Origin: Pictodentalium vernedei
Taxonomy: Eukaryota > Mollusca > Scaphopoda > Dentaliida > Dentaliidae
Assembly (NCBI GenBank): GCA_031216915.1
Contig: CM062289.1
Location: 247,567,187-247,631,186 of the forward strand
Direction of reading: 5' to 3'
Length of the DNA: 64,000 bases
Shown: positions 30,490 to 41,990 of the stretch, one piece after another
Layout: every line of letters starts with the position of its first letter
Numbering within the stretch: the stretch's first letter is position 1
Notes under the pieces: generated by a model
Database searches by the model: none
The model's input: the letters and a program-made list of their open reading frames with translations, nothing else
Told to the model about the DNA's origin: nothing
Program-made: the position numbers and the translations under genes

Positions 30490-30555
30490 ATAAAATTCTA
30501 GGGGCGACTCGACCAGGGCGAGTTGACACGGAAAACTTTGACCCGTTCCCGTGAT
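30490..30555. repeat. Terminal motif related to the 1.1-2.0 kb TIR element
   Basis: GGGCGACTCGACC, GGGCGAGTTGACACGG and TTTGACCCGTTCCCGTGAT recall the reiterated right end at 1895-2006 (GGCGAGTTGACCCGTTCCC). It is probably one end of a related element whose other end I could not place. Confidence 0.45.
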
Positions 30556-30579
30556 AGAAAACCGTGGTGTGCATGAGAT

Positions 30580-30888
30580 ATGTCTTCGTCGAAGAAAGGA
30601 GAGATGAAAGAAAATGAACAGAAATTGCTTGACGCCATTATGAAAGGTTTCATATATCCTTTATTTTCACAGAAAACACAGTTTGATGAACAGTTTTCTT
30701 GTGATCAACTCTTCGCTTTGGATATATTTGGCCGACCTACAGACAAAACAAACAAAACACCGGCGTCAGCATGGATAATCACCGAAAATATTGAAACAAT
30801 TTTCCAGAAAATTCGACTGAAAATTATTTTTCGGTTTTTAAATGGTCTTTTGCTAATTTGTGGCAATTCTCAAATCAGGTTTTCCTGA
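30580..30888 (+). CDS. Hypothetical 102-aa open frame
   Basis: The frame starts MSSSKKGEMKENEQKLL and is Lys/Glu-rich at first, then mixed. It contains CDQLFALDIFGRPTD, and a possible donor CAG/GTTTTC lies near its end. I recognise no domain, signal peptide or membrane segment. It follows the TIR-like motif by only 25 bp, so it may be the first exon of a transposon gene or of an unrelated gene. No convincing downstream exon was found up to 31,250. Confidence 0.25.
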   Translation: MSSSKKGEMKENEQKLLDAIMKGFIYPLFSQKTQFDEQFSCDQLFALDIFGRPTDKTNKTPASAWIITENIETIFQKIRLKIIFRFLNGLLLICGNSQIRFS

Positions 30889-30889
30889 T

Positions 30890-31416
30890 GTACCCACCGA
30901 TGCGGAAACTGAAACTCGCGATAAAAACGCCCCCATGCAATGATCATAATGGACCTCCTCTGGCCCTGGCCAGTCTGGGCAAATGCGATCGAGTTTCTCT
31001 ATTTCCGTATCAATGAAAGGTCGATTCGTTTTGGCACAATTCTGGGTTATTTTTGTTTTTATAAATGCACAGATACATGGACGATATCAAAGCGGTTGTT
31101 GCTTCACCTGTGTTCAAATCGCGATAAGTAAAGGATAAAATACAGTTTGGATCAATAACCCCTCCACAAATGTAAAGAAATATGTGTACTATCGAATGTA
31201 ACCGGAAATAAAGGTGGAAGCTTGATATATATTCCATTTTCGTGTTTTGAGTTCCCAGTCACCCTGATTGGGGAATTTTACAATGGATTTGCATGGGAGG
31301 AATCTGAACATAGGGGGTAGCCACAGGCACTGAGTTCAGATCATTTGAACTCAGAGCTTCCCAAGAAATGGTGCCAGAGACTGTGCTATCAATGAATCGC
31401 TATGTATACATCTGTT
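30890..31416. other. No recognisable gene; tail of another CR1-like copy at right
   Basis: No domain is visible. The last roughly 40 bp (GCTATGTATACATCTGTT), joined across the Ty3 insertion to 36,084-36,111 (ending AATAAAATATTGTTTAAAC), resemble the 3' terminus of the 2A CR1-like family on the plus strand. The LTR element seems to have landed in such a tail. Confidence 0.4.
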
Positions 31417-31631
31417 TGTAGAATCTCGAGTTAGCATGGGTAGCATGAAACAAATTTGTGAACATTATATTGAGTTGTTCTTCAACTTTATTTGCATAAT
31501 ACATGAAACACCTCAAAGTCCCGTTTGTTATTGTCACGTTCCCATGCATGCATATCCATGTGCCAGGGGGAGTAATTCTACTGTTCTTAATATGCATGTA
31601 TGGCTTAAAGAGGCCTATACATAATGTTACA
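31417..31631 (-). repeat. 3' LTR of Ty3/gypsy element
   Basis: 215 bp, TGTAACATT...GATTCTACA on the minus strand. A purine-rich tract (AAAGAAGGGAGA, about 31,632-31,645) lies just upstream on the element's strand. Confidence 0.92.
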
Positions 31632-31759
31632 TCTCCCTTCTTTGAACACAAAAGAAAATTGTTTTTGTTAACACTGTTTGAGGAGAGTTCTGAATTATGA
31701 GATATAAAATGAAATAACAAAAATATGCATGAGGATACAAATGCAACATTTTCTCTTTT

Positions 31760-32901
31760 TTAAAATGATGGAATGACTTTTGGTTTGACCACACGTCTAT
31801 ATCGAGTAATGTAAGGACTAACATTAGCCGCCTGTGGGAATGACACTATTTGAGGGTTGACTTTTGTCTGAGAGTCTTGAGAGTGTTGCGAATAAAGGCC
31901 TTCGTCAGTTGAGTCCATTTGTCTTTGGTCCATTTCAGTCTCATGTCCGATACTAGGTGGTGGTAAAATTGGTTCCTCCAATATGTTATCTGAAATATCC
32001 CTACACCCTTCAGTGTTCGTTTGAGCTGCTTTGATAAGTTGGCGTCTTACGATGGTAGGTTACCCCAGTCAGTGTACGCACCGTATATGATATTTTCTCA
32101 TGCTTGAAAATTACTGTTGCAGTTTTCCAAAGTCCATCTTTTATGCGAATTTGTGCTGTGTCACCAATGTTTAGGCTGGGTAGCAGTTTAGAACCACTAT
32201 CAAAATATTTTTTTTGTCTTGGTCTGTTATTGAATAATTGTTTCTGAATTTCAGACTGTTTTGGACTTTCAGGTTTCAGCTGACTATGTGTTTTGGGAAG
32301 AATTGACCTTAATCTTCTACCCATGAGTAGCTGTGCTGGTGATTGACCTGTCTCTAGTGGGGTTGTTCTATATTCTAGGATAGCAAGTAAGGGGGTCTTT
32401 TCCACTATGTTTAGTTTTTGTGAATAAATGTTTGATTGTTTGTACTGTTTTTTCGGCTAGACCGTTGGATTGTGGGTGATATAGGCTAGATGTTTTGTGT
32501 TCGAATCCCCACTGTTTTGCAAAGTTATAAAAGTCTTGAGAACTGTATTGTGGGCCATTATCCGAAATTACTTTTTCTGGTATTCCATGTTGTGCAAATA
32601 TAATTTTTAGCTTATTTACAATGGTATTGCTCGAAGTGTTATACAGTTTATTTACTTTGAAATAACGACTGAAATAGTCTACTACTACAATGTAATTTGA
32701 ATTATTCCATTCAAACAGGTCAGTGGCAACAACTTGCCATGGGCACTTTGGTACCTCATGGGGCATTAATGGTTCTTTCGGATTGCTATAACGCCTCTCT
32801 AAACAAATGGGGCATGCCAGAACTAAATTGGTGATGTCTGTTGACATATTAGGCCAAAAAATAATGTCACATGCTCGTTTGAGACATTTCTGAACTCCCA
32901 T
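31760..32901 (-). pseudogene. Integrase region of Ty3/gypsy element
   Basis: From 32,901 downward the frame shows the second half of the HHCC zinc region (IIFWPNMSTDI...ACPICLERRY). The DDE core follows: VVATDLFEW (Asp), VISDNGPQY (Asp) and HPQSNGLAEKTVQ (Glu). After a frame break near 32,390 it continues with EYRTTPLETGQSPAQLLMGR and the C-terminal part to about 31,760. It would insert element cDNA into host DNA. All three catalytic residues are visible, but the frame shift separates core and C terminus. Confidence 0.85.
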
Positions 32902-33045
32902 ATGTCCTGTGTGTAATTTATCGCAAATGGATTTTCTAAGAATTCTGGGTATTAGAATTTTCTGTCCTTTAATTATTTTTCCATTTTCGATGGCTAATTC
33001 ATCTCTGAAATTCCGATACTCGGCTATGTTTTCAGGGCATTGCTT

Positions 33046-34443
33046 TCACGATGATGGCCAACCAGTGAAAATTGTATTTGTGAGTGCAACTAACTGTGTA
33101 TCTGTTCCTGTTTGCTTCCTAATTTTATCTATTTTTTGGTCACTGATCGGTTTATTTGAAACCACCGAATGTATAAATACATTCTTGTTGTCAAAATTTT
33201 CAAAGGTTGTGTCTGATAAAAAATTTCTGGACAATGTGTCTGCAACAGGGATTTCTTTACCTGGTATGTGTTTTACTTCTATATCATACGGTTGTAGTTG
33301 CAGCTTCATTCGCTGTAATCTAGGTAGGGCCAAACATAAAGGCTTTTTCATAATTGTTTCTATTGGTTTATGATCCCTTTGTACCTTAATGGTTTTACCA
33401 TAAATGTAATGGTGAAATCTCCTACAACCAAATAATATGGCCAACATTTCTTTCTCTATTTGGGCATAATTTATTTTGGTGGGTGTCAAAGATTTTGAAG
33501 CATATGCTACAGGTTTTCCTTCTTGAAGGAGAGTTGCACCCAAACCATATTTGGATGCATCAACCTGTAAAGTTACTTCTTTGTTACTGTCAAAATAATT
33601 CAAAACAGGACCAGGACACTTAGTGATTATATCTTTGACTTGTTGAAATGATTCTTGATGGAGCTTATCCCATAAAAATTCAGTGTCATTAGATAGCAAG
33701 TGTCTCATGGGGGCAGTGATATCCGACAGGTTTGATGCAAATTTGGATAGATAATTGACCATGCCCAATATGGTTTCCAGTTCAGATTTGTTTTGTGGAG
33801 GTTCCATATCCTTCACTGCTGCAACTTTCAGGGGGTCTGGTTTTAACCCTTCTTTACTGAGAATGTGGCCAAAATATTTTATTTCTGAAACCCCTACTTC
33901 TAGCTTGTCTGCATTTAATTTTAAACCCTGTTCAACAGATCTCTTTGTGGAGGTTTTCATCATGTTCTTCTCTAGTGCACCCAAAAACCAGCAGCTCTTC
34001 GACAATGTTTACTACTCCATTTAAACTCTCATAACATTCATCCATTTTTTTTGGAACACATCTTGAGACGAGTTCAGGCCAAAGGGTAATCTTAAAAAAC
34101 GATAACGTCCAAACGGTGTACTGAATGTGGTAAGAAAAGAGGACTCGTGTGATAGTTTTATAGCCCAATACCCTGATCTGGCATCTAGTTTTGTGAAATA
34201 CTGAGCTCCTGTCAACTGTGGTAAGATATCTTCTAGTGTTCTCATGGGATACTGTGGCCTTTCAATGGCCTTATTTAATTCTTGGGGGTCCAAACACATG
34301 CAAAGTTTACCAGTTTTTGGTTTTTCTACAATTACAATTGGGCTTACCCATTGTGTGGGCTCATTTACTTTTGTAATGATATTGTTTTCCTGCATTCAGT
34401 CAAGCTCTTCTTTGAGCTTGTCCTTAATGGTGATCGGTACTCT
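33046..34443 (-). pseudogene. Reverse transcriptase-RNase H of Ty3/gypsy element
   Basis: RT begins near 34,440 (RVPITIKDKL), with an in-frame stop at about 34,398. It continues with WVSPIVIVEKPKTGKL, YFTKLDARSGYW (first catalytic Asp) and LPFGLNSSQDVFQ. After a frame shift near 34,020 the catalytic region reads VVNIVEELLVFG, where YVDD/IVDD is expected. RNase H follows in the 33,046-34,005 frame, with VTLQVDASKYGLGATL and KEMLAILFGCRRFHHYIYG. The Asp-Asp to Glu-Glu change would itself abolish polymerase activity. Confidence 0.88.
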
Positions 34444-35831
34444 TCATGGTGGGTGGATTGCTGGTGATGCATTGCCTTTAAGTTTTATATTGTTTTCCCC
34501 AGGGAAGAGTCCAATGCCCTGAAATACCTCTGGGAACTCTGTAATCACCTTTTCTTTTGTTAATGGATTATTTATTTTGTTTGTATTACATGTAGATAGT
34601 TGTGTGTCAATATTTAAAATCATTTTGATTAAACCTAATTTCTGACAACTACTTAAACCTAATATTGGCGTAGATTTTGTTCTGACTATGTAGAATGTGA
34701 GAGGCAGTTGTTGCTCTTTATATTTACATAACATTTTCCATTTTCCATGTGTAACAAGTGTATTACCATCATAGGCAGTCAATTTCTTGTCAGGTTTTTC
34801 AAGAGGATGTTTTAAGTCTAATTTGTCAAAGACATGTTTTGGGATAACATTTACTTGTGACCCAGTGTCAATTTTGAATTTTACTGATGCTTTGTTAGGC
34901 CCAATACTAACGGGAACAAATATTTGGTCATTTACTTCAGATTGGCAATTCTCAATACTGTCAATGAAAAAATCATTCTCATCACTCAATATGTCATGTG
35001 TATCAATTTCATTTACATTATTACCAAATGATCGACAGACATTAGAAAAATGATTCAATTTGCCACATTTGTTGCATTTGCGACCTTTAGCCGGACACAT
35101 ATTTTGGCTGTTATACTCTCGACCACATCTACCACATGTTTGGCGATTGAACCTTTTCACACTAAATGAATTATCTTGATAACTATGTTTCACATTTGTG
35201 TTCTTATCCTTGGGAGGAAAATGTTGTCCAGTTGATTTTTTATTGTTCTGCCAAGCATGTAGGACAGCTACACCAGTTTCCTGATCCGGAACTGTTGTCA
35301 TTGTCTTCAGCTGTTCTTTTGTGTATTCAAAACTTTGTGCAATCTGGATTGCTTTGTCTAAAGTCAGTTGATCACCTTCATTTATTAATTTCTCCCTCAC
35401 TTTGTTTGACGACGTACGGAAAACAATTCTGTCCCGTATCATTTCATCTTTATTCTTAAAAGAACAATCCTTTGCTAAAAGTTTTAGTTTTGTCACGAAC
35501 TGTTCGATACTAGAATTACCCTGGACCTCATTGTTAAATTTAAACCTGGCAAATATCGGGTTCAACTTCGGCTGTACGTAGGACTGAAATCGTGTGTAAT
35601 AACAGTCCAACTTTTGGATTCTTCCAGACTGATGTCGGTCCATGTGTTGAAAATATCACGACCTTTGTCCCCAACCCATAGCATTAGGTATGCACATTTA
35701 GTTGCTTCAGATTTGTCTTGCAATGGTCCATCGAAAATGAGGGTCACATGCCGCTGGAATTTTTTCCAGGCTTCTGGAATATTCGAATCTTCCCAGTCAA
35801 TAGTTTGCGTTGGAATTCCTGTTAAATCCAT
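34444..35831 (-). pseudogene. Gag-protease of Ty3/gypsy element
   Basis: The first part (35,831-35,562) has IPEAWKKFQRHVTLIFDGPL, a capsid N-terminal pattern. After a frame slip near 35,600 a 399-codon frame runs to 34,444. It carries the capsid C-terminal half, then CGRCGREYNSQNMCPAKG and CNKCGKLNHFSNVC (two knuckles), then FKIDTGSQVNVIP (retropepsin D-T-G-S) and ILGLSSCQKLGLI. Particle assembly, RNA packaging and polyprotein cleavage would be its roles. One slip within Gag and one at the RT boundary disable it. Confidence 0.88.
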
Positions 35832-35850
35832 CAGTGTGAGTGTTCTGAAT

Positions 35851-35868
35851 GTCCGTTTTCTGACACCA
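35851..35868 (-). other. Primer-binding site of Ty3/gypsy element
   Basis: TGGTGTCAGAAAACGGAC on the minus strand starts directly after the LTR's terminal CA. The first TGG pairs with a tRNA CCA end. The tRNA was not assigned. Confidence 0.8.
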
Positions 35869-36083
35869 TGTAGAATCTCGAGTTAGCATGCATAGCATGA
35901 AACAAATTTGTGAACGTTATATTGAGTTGTTCTTCAACTTTATTTGCGTAATACATGAAACACCACAAAGTCCCGTTTGTTATTGTCACGTTCCCATGCA
36001 TGCATATCCACGTGCCAGGGGGAGTAATTCTACTGTTCTTAATATGCATGTATGGCTTAAAGATGCCTATACATAATGTTACA
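35869..36083 (-). repeat. 5' LTR of Ty3/gypsy element
   Basis: 215 bp, about 97% identical by eye to the 31,417 LTR, with TG...CA ends. Confidence 0.92.
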
Positions 36084-36188
36084 CTGTTCTTCTTGAATAA
36101 AATATTGTTTAAACTGCGGTACTGTAACCTGTGAATATTTCTGACACAATCAGCAACCCATTATAACAATCTTATGTTTTGCCCAATA

Positions 36189-36709
36189 TCACAACAACTG
36201 TTCTACAGATTTGGTTCCTTCATCATAATCTACATAGAGGTTTCTTAGTCTTTGTTGTATTTCTTTGGCTGCTTTTTTGATTTGCTTCTGTGGCGGTTCA
36301 CCTCGAGCCTCTTGGTAGAGGCTGGTTGCGACTAAAGCCTGGTCCTTTTGCATGACTTCAATAGAGGTCCACAGGCAGGGATGCTTGTGACCTATTGTGT
36401 TTGTAAATGCCTTATTCCATGTTTCCCACAAGTTATTTGTTCTGCTGTCTCCATTGATGGTTGCTTTGTGGACATTCCACAAGGTTGGTGGGTATAGTGC
36501 AGGTACCTTTCTCATGCGACATGCATACTGGTGGCAATGTACCATCTTGATTTGGTGGTCTTTGTATATGCTTGTATGTTCCACTCACATATGTGGCATT
36601 GAAATAATCTACAAGTGGTTCCAAACCATCAGGTGTTTTGTCCATGAGATAGTCCATGCCAGGTTGGACATCATCAACAGGAAGGAATGCAAGTGCATTC
36701 AGCAAAACT
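36189..36709 (-). pseudogene. C-terminal exon of a MULE/FLYWCH transposase-like protein
   Basis: On the minus strand, after an acceptor-like CTTAACAG at about 36,710, the frame reads LNALAFLPVDDVQPGMDYL and LVDYFNATYVSG. Following a frame slip near 36,510 it gives YPPTLWNVHKATINGDSRTN and HPCLWTSIEVMQKDQ, and ends at a stop near 36,189. The pattern F-P-x-D-V ... L-DYF-x-TY ... LWN ... R-TNN-E-W ... HP-LW-FI is the region following the catalytic core in FLYWCH/MULE proteins. It is the part missing from the 2.0-4.4 kb element, but lies 32 kb away on the opposite strand. Confidence 0.65.
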
Positions 36710-37534
36710 GTTAAGTTTCACTGTTCTTGTATCTGCTGGCCAGACAGACAGAGCACTGAAAGTAAAACTTTTTTCAAATAAATATTGTTACAACTAAATA
36801 ATGCTTACCTCTAAATCCATTACAACAGAGCCTTTGCAAGCATATTCCTGGTAGTTTGAACATCTCTAAGATACAGATTTTTTTAAGACTTTTTGATTTG
36901 TATAGCTAAATCCATGGTAACATAACTTTTCTCTGCCTTTATTATTTTTAATTATCTCCTTACTGGTTTTTGAAACATACTGACTGAATGAATGAAAGGT
37001 TTTAGTGCGCTGAAGACGCGCATGGACAATGTGAGATTTACCAATCCCTTGCGACCCGGAACATACTGACTTCCAAAATTTGTTCCCTTATATGTGTCTA
37101 CCTGAATGTTTGTGCAAACAGTCTTTGAAGGTTAGTTAAAAAGAATATGTATTGAAATTGTTGTTTTTGAAGTCAGAAATGATTACCTGATGAATAATAA
37201 TTAAGATGTTTTATTTCACAACATACAAAGCCATTCTGATTAGAAAATATTTGTTTACATATGTGATTAATCATTCACTCATCACTTTGGTTTTTTTTGT
37301 TAAACAAGTTACCAATAACATTAAAAATGGTATCTTTGTTATTATTTTTGTTTGTTAAACAAGTTGCCAAAAACATTTTTTTTCCCTTTTGTCCTACCCT
37401 CAAAAAACATGGGGATCTTTTGTCCTAGGAATCTTTTGTCTGGTATCTTTTTTTGTTAAATGAGTTACCAAAAAGATTAAAATTGGTTCAAAGAATAAAA
37501 TCGGCAATGTTGGTTTTAATGCCGGCATCATTTT
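36710..37534. other. Non-coding; dispersed-repeat copy 3 and TTTTGTCC motifs
   Basis: A partial copy of the 6778/23,185 repeat lies at about 36,983-37,060 (GAATGAAAGGTTT, GCGCTGAAGACGCGC, CTTGCGACCC). GGGGATCTTTTGTCCTA motifs lie at 37,385-37,440 and recur at 41,815-41,990, on the other side of the next element. No gene is visible. Confidence 0.5.
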
Positions 37535-40500
37535 TAGGGATGCACCGGAACTTAATTAAGAGTTCTGGCCGGAACCGGATAATGATTTTACACTATCCGA
37601 CCAGAACCAGATACATGTACTTTAACTGAACTGTATCCACTGATCAAGTCTTCCTACAGAAGCATGTTTCTCAAAATATTTGTCAGTGTTCAGACACACT
37701 TGGTCAGAGAATAAAACCTATTTCTGAAATCTGTTGGCAGTTGCAATTCAAACATGAAGAGTTTCAATCATGTTGGAGAAAACTAATCTCAGTGCAGTGG
37801 TTGCTTTCTGCCATTGGGGCCTTGGAGGTTCCTGGAGCTGTCACGGATCAGACCAAACAGGTTGACTTTTGTGTGGGCTTGTGGAAATAGGACTCTGTGG
37901 GCGTAATATAATTTAATAATCTGGATGTACATATTGAGGTGATGGTGAGTTCTTAACAAACCTAAGACCCCCAGATCTTAATGACCTTAATCCAAGATAT
38001 AGGAGGGAGCAGTTATGTGTAACTTAGATGATGTCATTTATGTGCAAAGCACGCTATGGTGTATCCCCGCATTTGCATCCTTGACTTTGTATGAGTGCTT
38101 GATACAAAAATGAAATGTATTATATGACACACTAAAATCATATTGAGTGGCACAGGTGACACAGCTTCGTGCACATCTACAGACTCCACTGCAACATTTG
38201 AGCATGGTTTTAGCTTTCGAATTACATACATGTACCCTGGGAGCCTTTCGCCAGAAACGGTCTAAGAAAACACGAAAGTGGCAACGGTGGCACAGCCAAG
38301 TGGCACCCGAGAAATCCGAAATCTTTGTGCACATCTACAGACCCTACTGCAACATCTGAGCATAGTTTTAAACATTTCAAATTACATTCTCTAGGAGCTT
38401 TTCGCTGGAAACGGTCTAAGAAAACACGAAAGAAAAACAGTCGCACCGCCACGTGGCACCTGAAAAATCTGAAACATTTGTATGCATCTGCAGACCCTAC
38501 TGCAACATTTGAGCATGCGTTTAGCATTTCGAATTACATACCCTAGGAGCCTTTTGCCGGAAACGGTCTAAGAAAACACAAAAGTGGCAACGGTGGCACA
38601 GCCACGTGGCACCCGAAAAATCCAAAACCTTTGTGCGTATCTACAGATCCTACTGCAACATCTGAGCATGGTTTTAGCATTTCGAATTACATACTCTAGG
38701 AGCTTTTCACCGGAAATGATCTAAGAAAACATGAAAGTGGCAATGGAGGCACAGCCACGTGTCACCTGAAAAATCCTCAACCTTTGTGCACATCTACAGA
38801 CCCTTCTGCAACATTTAAGCATGGTTTTAGCATTTTGAATTACATACCCAGGAGCCTTTCGCCGGAAATGGCTACAGTGACACAGCCACATGGCACCTGC
38901 AAAATACGAAACCTTTGTGCACATCTACAGACCCTTGTGCAACATTTGAGCATGGTTTTAGGATTTTGAATTACATACCCTAGGAGCCTTTCACCCAAAA
39001 CAGTCTAATAGAACACAAAAGTGGCAACGGTGGCACAACCACATGGCACCTAAAAAATCCTAAACCTTTGTGCATATCTACAGACCCTACTGCAACATTT
39101 GAGCATGGTTTTAGCATTTCGAATTACATACCCTAGGAGCCTTTCTCCGCAAACGGTCTAATAGAAAACAAAAGTGGCAACGGTGGCACAGCCACGTGGC
39201 ACCCAAAAATCTGAAACCTTTGTGTGCATCTACAGACCCTACTGCAACATCTGAGCATGGTTTTAGCATTTCGAATTACATACCCTAGAAGCCTTTTGCC
39301 GGAAACGGTCTAAGAAAACACAAAAGTGGCAACGGTGGCACAGCCACGTGGCACCCAAAAAATCCAAAACCTTTGTGCGCATCTACAGACCCTACTGCAA
39401 CACCTGAGCATGGTTTTAGCATTTCGAATTACATACCCTAGGAACCTTTCGATGGAAACGGTCTAAGAAAACACGAAAGTAGCAACGGTGGCACGGCCAC
39501 GTAGCACCCAAAAAATCTGAAACCTTCCTGTGCATTTACAGACCCTACTGCAATATCTCAGCATGGTTTTAGCGTTTCGAATTACATACTCTTGGAGCCT
39601 TTCGCTGGAAACGGTCTAAAAAACATGAAAGTGGCAATGGTGGCACATACACGTGGCACCTGAAAAATCTGAAATCTTCGTGCACATCTACAGACCCCAT
39701 TGCAACATTTAAGCATGGTTTTAGCATTTCGAATTACATACCCTTGGAGCCTTTTGCTGGAAAGGGTATAAGAAAACATGAAAGTGGCAACGGTGGCACA
39801 GCCACAGGGCAGCTGAAAAATCTGGAACCTTCATGCGCATCTACAGACCCCACTGCAACATTTGAGCATGGATTTAGTGTTTCGAATTACAAACCCTAGG
39901 AGCCTTTCACTGGAAATGGTCTTAGAAAACACGAAAGTGGCAACAGTAGCACAGCCATGTGGCACCCCAAAAATACGAAACCTTCGTGCGCAACTACAGA
40001 CCCTACTGCAACATCTGAGCATGCTTTTAGCATTTCGAATTACATAGTCTAGGAGTCTTTTGTCGTAAATGGTGTAAGAAAACATGAAAGTGGCAACAGT
40101 GGCACAGCTACATGGCACCTGAAAAATCCGAAACCTTCGTGCTCATCTACAGACCCTACTGCAACATTTGAGCATGGTATCAGTGTTTCGAATTACATAC
40201 CCTCGGAGCCTTTTGCTGGAAACGGTCTAAGAAAACCCGTAAGTGGCAATGGTGACACAGCCACGTGGCACCCCAAAAATCCGAAACCTTTGTACTCATC
40301 TACAGACCCTACTGCAACATTTGAGCATGGTTTTAGGATTTCGAATTACATACCCTAGGAGCCTTTCGCTGGAAACAGTCTAAGAAAACGCGAAAGTGGC
40401 AACGGTGGCACAGCCACTTGGCAGTTGAAAAATCTGAAACCTTCGTGCGCATCTACAAACCCCACTGCAACATTTGAGCATGGTTTTAGCGTTTCAAATT

Positions 40501-41804
40501 ACATACCCTTGGAACCTTTCGCTGGAAACGGTCTAAGAAAACACGAAAGTGGAAACAGTAGCACAGCCACGTGGCACCCCAAAAATCAGAAACCTTCGTG
40601 TGCATCTACAGACCCTACTGCAACATCTGAGCATGCATTTAGCATTTCGAATTACATACTCTAGGAGCCTTTTGGCAGAAATGGTCTAAGAAAACATGAA
40701 AGTGGCAACAGTGGCACAGTCACGTGGCACCTGAAAAATCTGAAACCTTCGTGCACATCTACAGAACCTTCTGCAACATTTGAGCAAGGTTTTAGCGTTT
40801 CAAATTACATACCCTAGGAGCCTTTCACTGGAAACGGTCTAAGAAAACACGAAAGTGGCAATGGTGACACAGCCACGTGGCACCCCAAAAATCTGAAACC
40901 TTCATGCGCATCTACAGACCCTTCTGCAACATTTGAGCATGGTTTTAGGATTTCGAATTGCATACCCTAGGAGCCTTTCGCTGGAAACGGTCTAAGAAAA
41001 TGCGAAAGTGGCAATGGTGGCACAGCCACTTGGCAGCTGAAAAATCCGAAACCTTCGTGCACATACACATTTGAGCGTTTCGAATTACATACCCTAGGAG
41101 CCTTTCGCCAGAAACGGTCTAAGAAAACACGAAAGTGGCAATGGTGGCACAGCCACGTGGCACCTGAACAATCTGAAACCTTCGTGCACATCGACAGATC
41201 ATTTAGCAACACCCTAGTGCAGTTATAGAACTCTGAATTACATAGGATGGGATTATTCGAAAGAAAAGTGAAAAAGTAGCGCATTTTCCAAGTGGCTCCA
41301 CAGAAGCCACCTGGTGGTGCAAAACTTTAAAAGTGGTATTTTTGAATTGCACAGACCCTATTGAACAACTGTAGAAAGTTACAGCGTTTCGAATTACAAA
41401 AACGGAAGTACGGACGTATGGAAGTACGGACTGAGATCACGACAATATCCCTGCATTTTTTAAAATGCGGGGATAATAAGGCATTCAGTCGAGAAGTTTG
41501 ACTCCAAAAACACACAAACACATGTATACACACACACACACACATATGTAGAGCTTGGAACAGGAGTTATTTGGACAGGTCAGGTTTCATTTAGGCTCTC
41601 ATGTATGTGATATTTAAGAAGTCTTTTCAACATCTAAAGCTATAACATGACCTCAACATCCACAAGAAGTCTAGTTTAGCAGAATCATAAGAAAGACCAA
41701 TTCCGGTCGGATTCTGAAAGAGTTCTGGCTCGAACCAGAATGAGAAGTGAAAGTCAGACCCGGCCGCATAGTTCCGGCCGGAACCATTATCTGGTGCATC
41801 CTTA
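37535..41804. mobile_element. Putative hAT-type non-autonomous element carrying a satellite
   Basis: The ends are TAGGGATGCACC (37,535-37,546) and, inverted, TAAGGATGCACC (41,793-41,804), a hAT-like terminus. GGCCGGAACC-type segments lie inward on both sides. Flanking 8-mers ATCATTTT (37,527-37,534) and ATCTTTGT (41,805-41,812) match at 6 of 8 positions, which only loosely fits an 8-bp TSD. The same TTTTGTCC-rich DNA lies on both sides. No transposase is present. Most of the interior is the 153-bp satellite. Confidence 0.45.
38140..41260. repeat. ~153-bp satellite, about 20 units
   Basis: Units are recognisable by ATTTCGAATTACATACCC, AGGAGCCTTTCGC, AACGGTCTAAGAAAACAC, AAAGTGGCAACGGTGGCAC, CCACGTGGCACC and GCATCTACAGACCC. 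Successive ATTACATA landmarks lie 152-154 bp apart for most of the array. One unit near 41,080 is shortened to about 126 bp. Open frames of about 100 codons on the minus strand arise because 153 is divisible by three; they are not genes. A CA microsatellite lies just right of the array at about 41,525-41,544. Confidence 0.92.
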
Positions 41805-41814
41805 ATCTTTGTTT

Positions 41815-41990
41815 GCCAGGGGATCTTTTTGTGAGGGGATCTTTTGTCCTACCCTCAAAAATGTTTTCGACCTGGGGAGCTTGTTTTGCAGGGAATCTTT
41901 TGTTCTACCCTAAAAAAAACCTGGGGATCTTTTGTCCAAGGGAGCTTTTTCTGGGGATCTTTTGTCCTAGGGAGCTTTTGTCCAGATCCC
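41815..41990. repeat. GGGGATCTTTTGTCC short repeats
   Basis: Six or more GGG(A/G)(A/G)(T/C)CTTTTGTCC-like units occur with variable spacing. Similar TTTTGTCC strings occur at 37,385-37,440 and 63,270-63,325. Confidence 0.6.

Larger units (their letters stand above)
31417..36083 (-). mobile_element. Ty3/gypsy LTR retrotransposon
   Basis: Two 215-bp LTRs (31,417-31,631 and 35,869-36,083) differ at about 7 positions. They are flanked by a perfect 5-bp TSD, CTGTT (31,412-31,416 and 36,084-36,088). PBS, Gag, protease, RT, RNase H, integrase and a polypurine tract follow in standard Ty3 order on the minus strand. Gag has two zinc-binding clusters, as in K02A2.6-like (Mag-type) elements, which is my tentative lineage. 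Several frame shifts and a stop disable it. Confidence 0.92.

Noticed and set aside
38140..41260. CRISPR array
   Set aside because: Units are 153 bp and similar throughout, with no short-repeat/unique-spacer alternation. The DNA is eukaryotic.
38034..41284. Many 60-105-codon frames with Cys-rich peptides
   Set aside because: They follow the 153-bp satellite period, which is a multiple of three. They change strand and phase between units and look like repeat artefacts.
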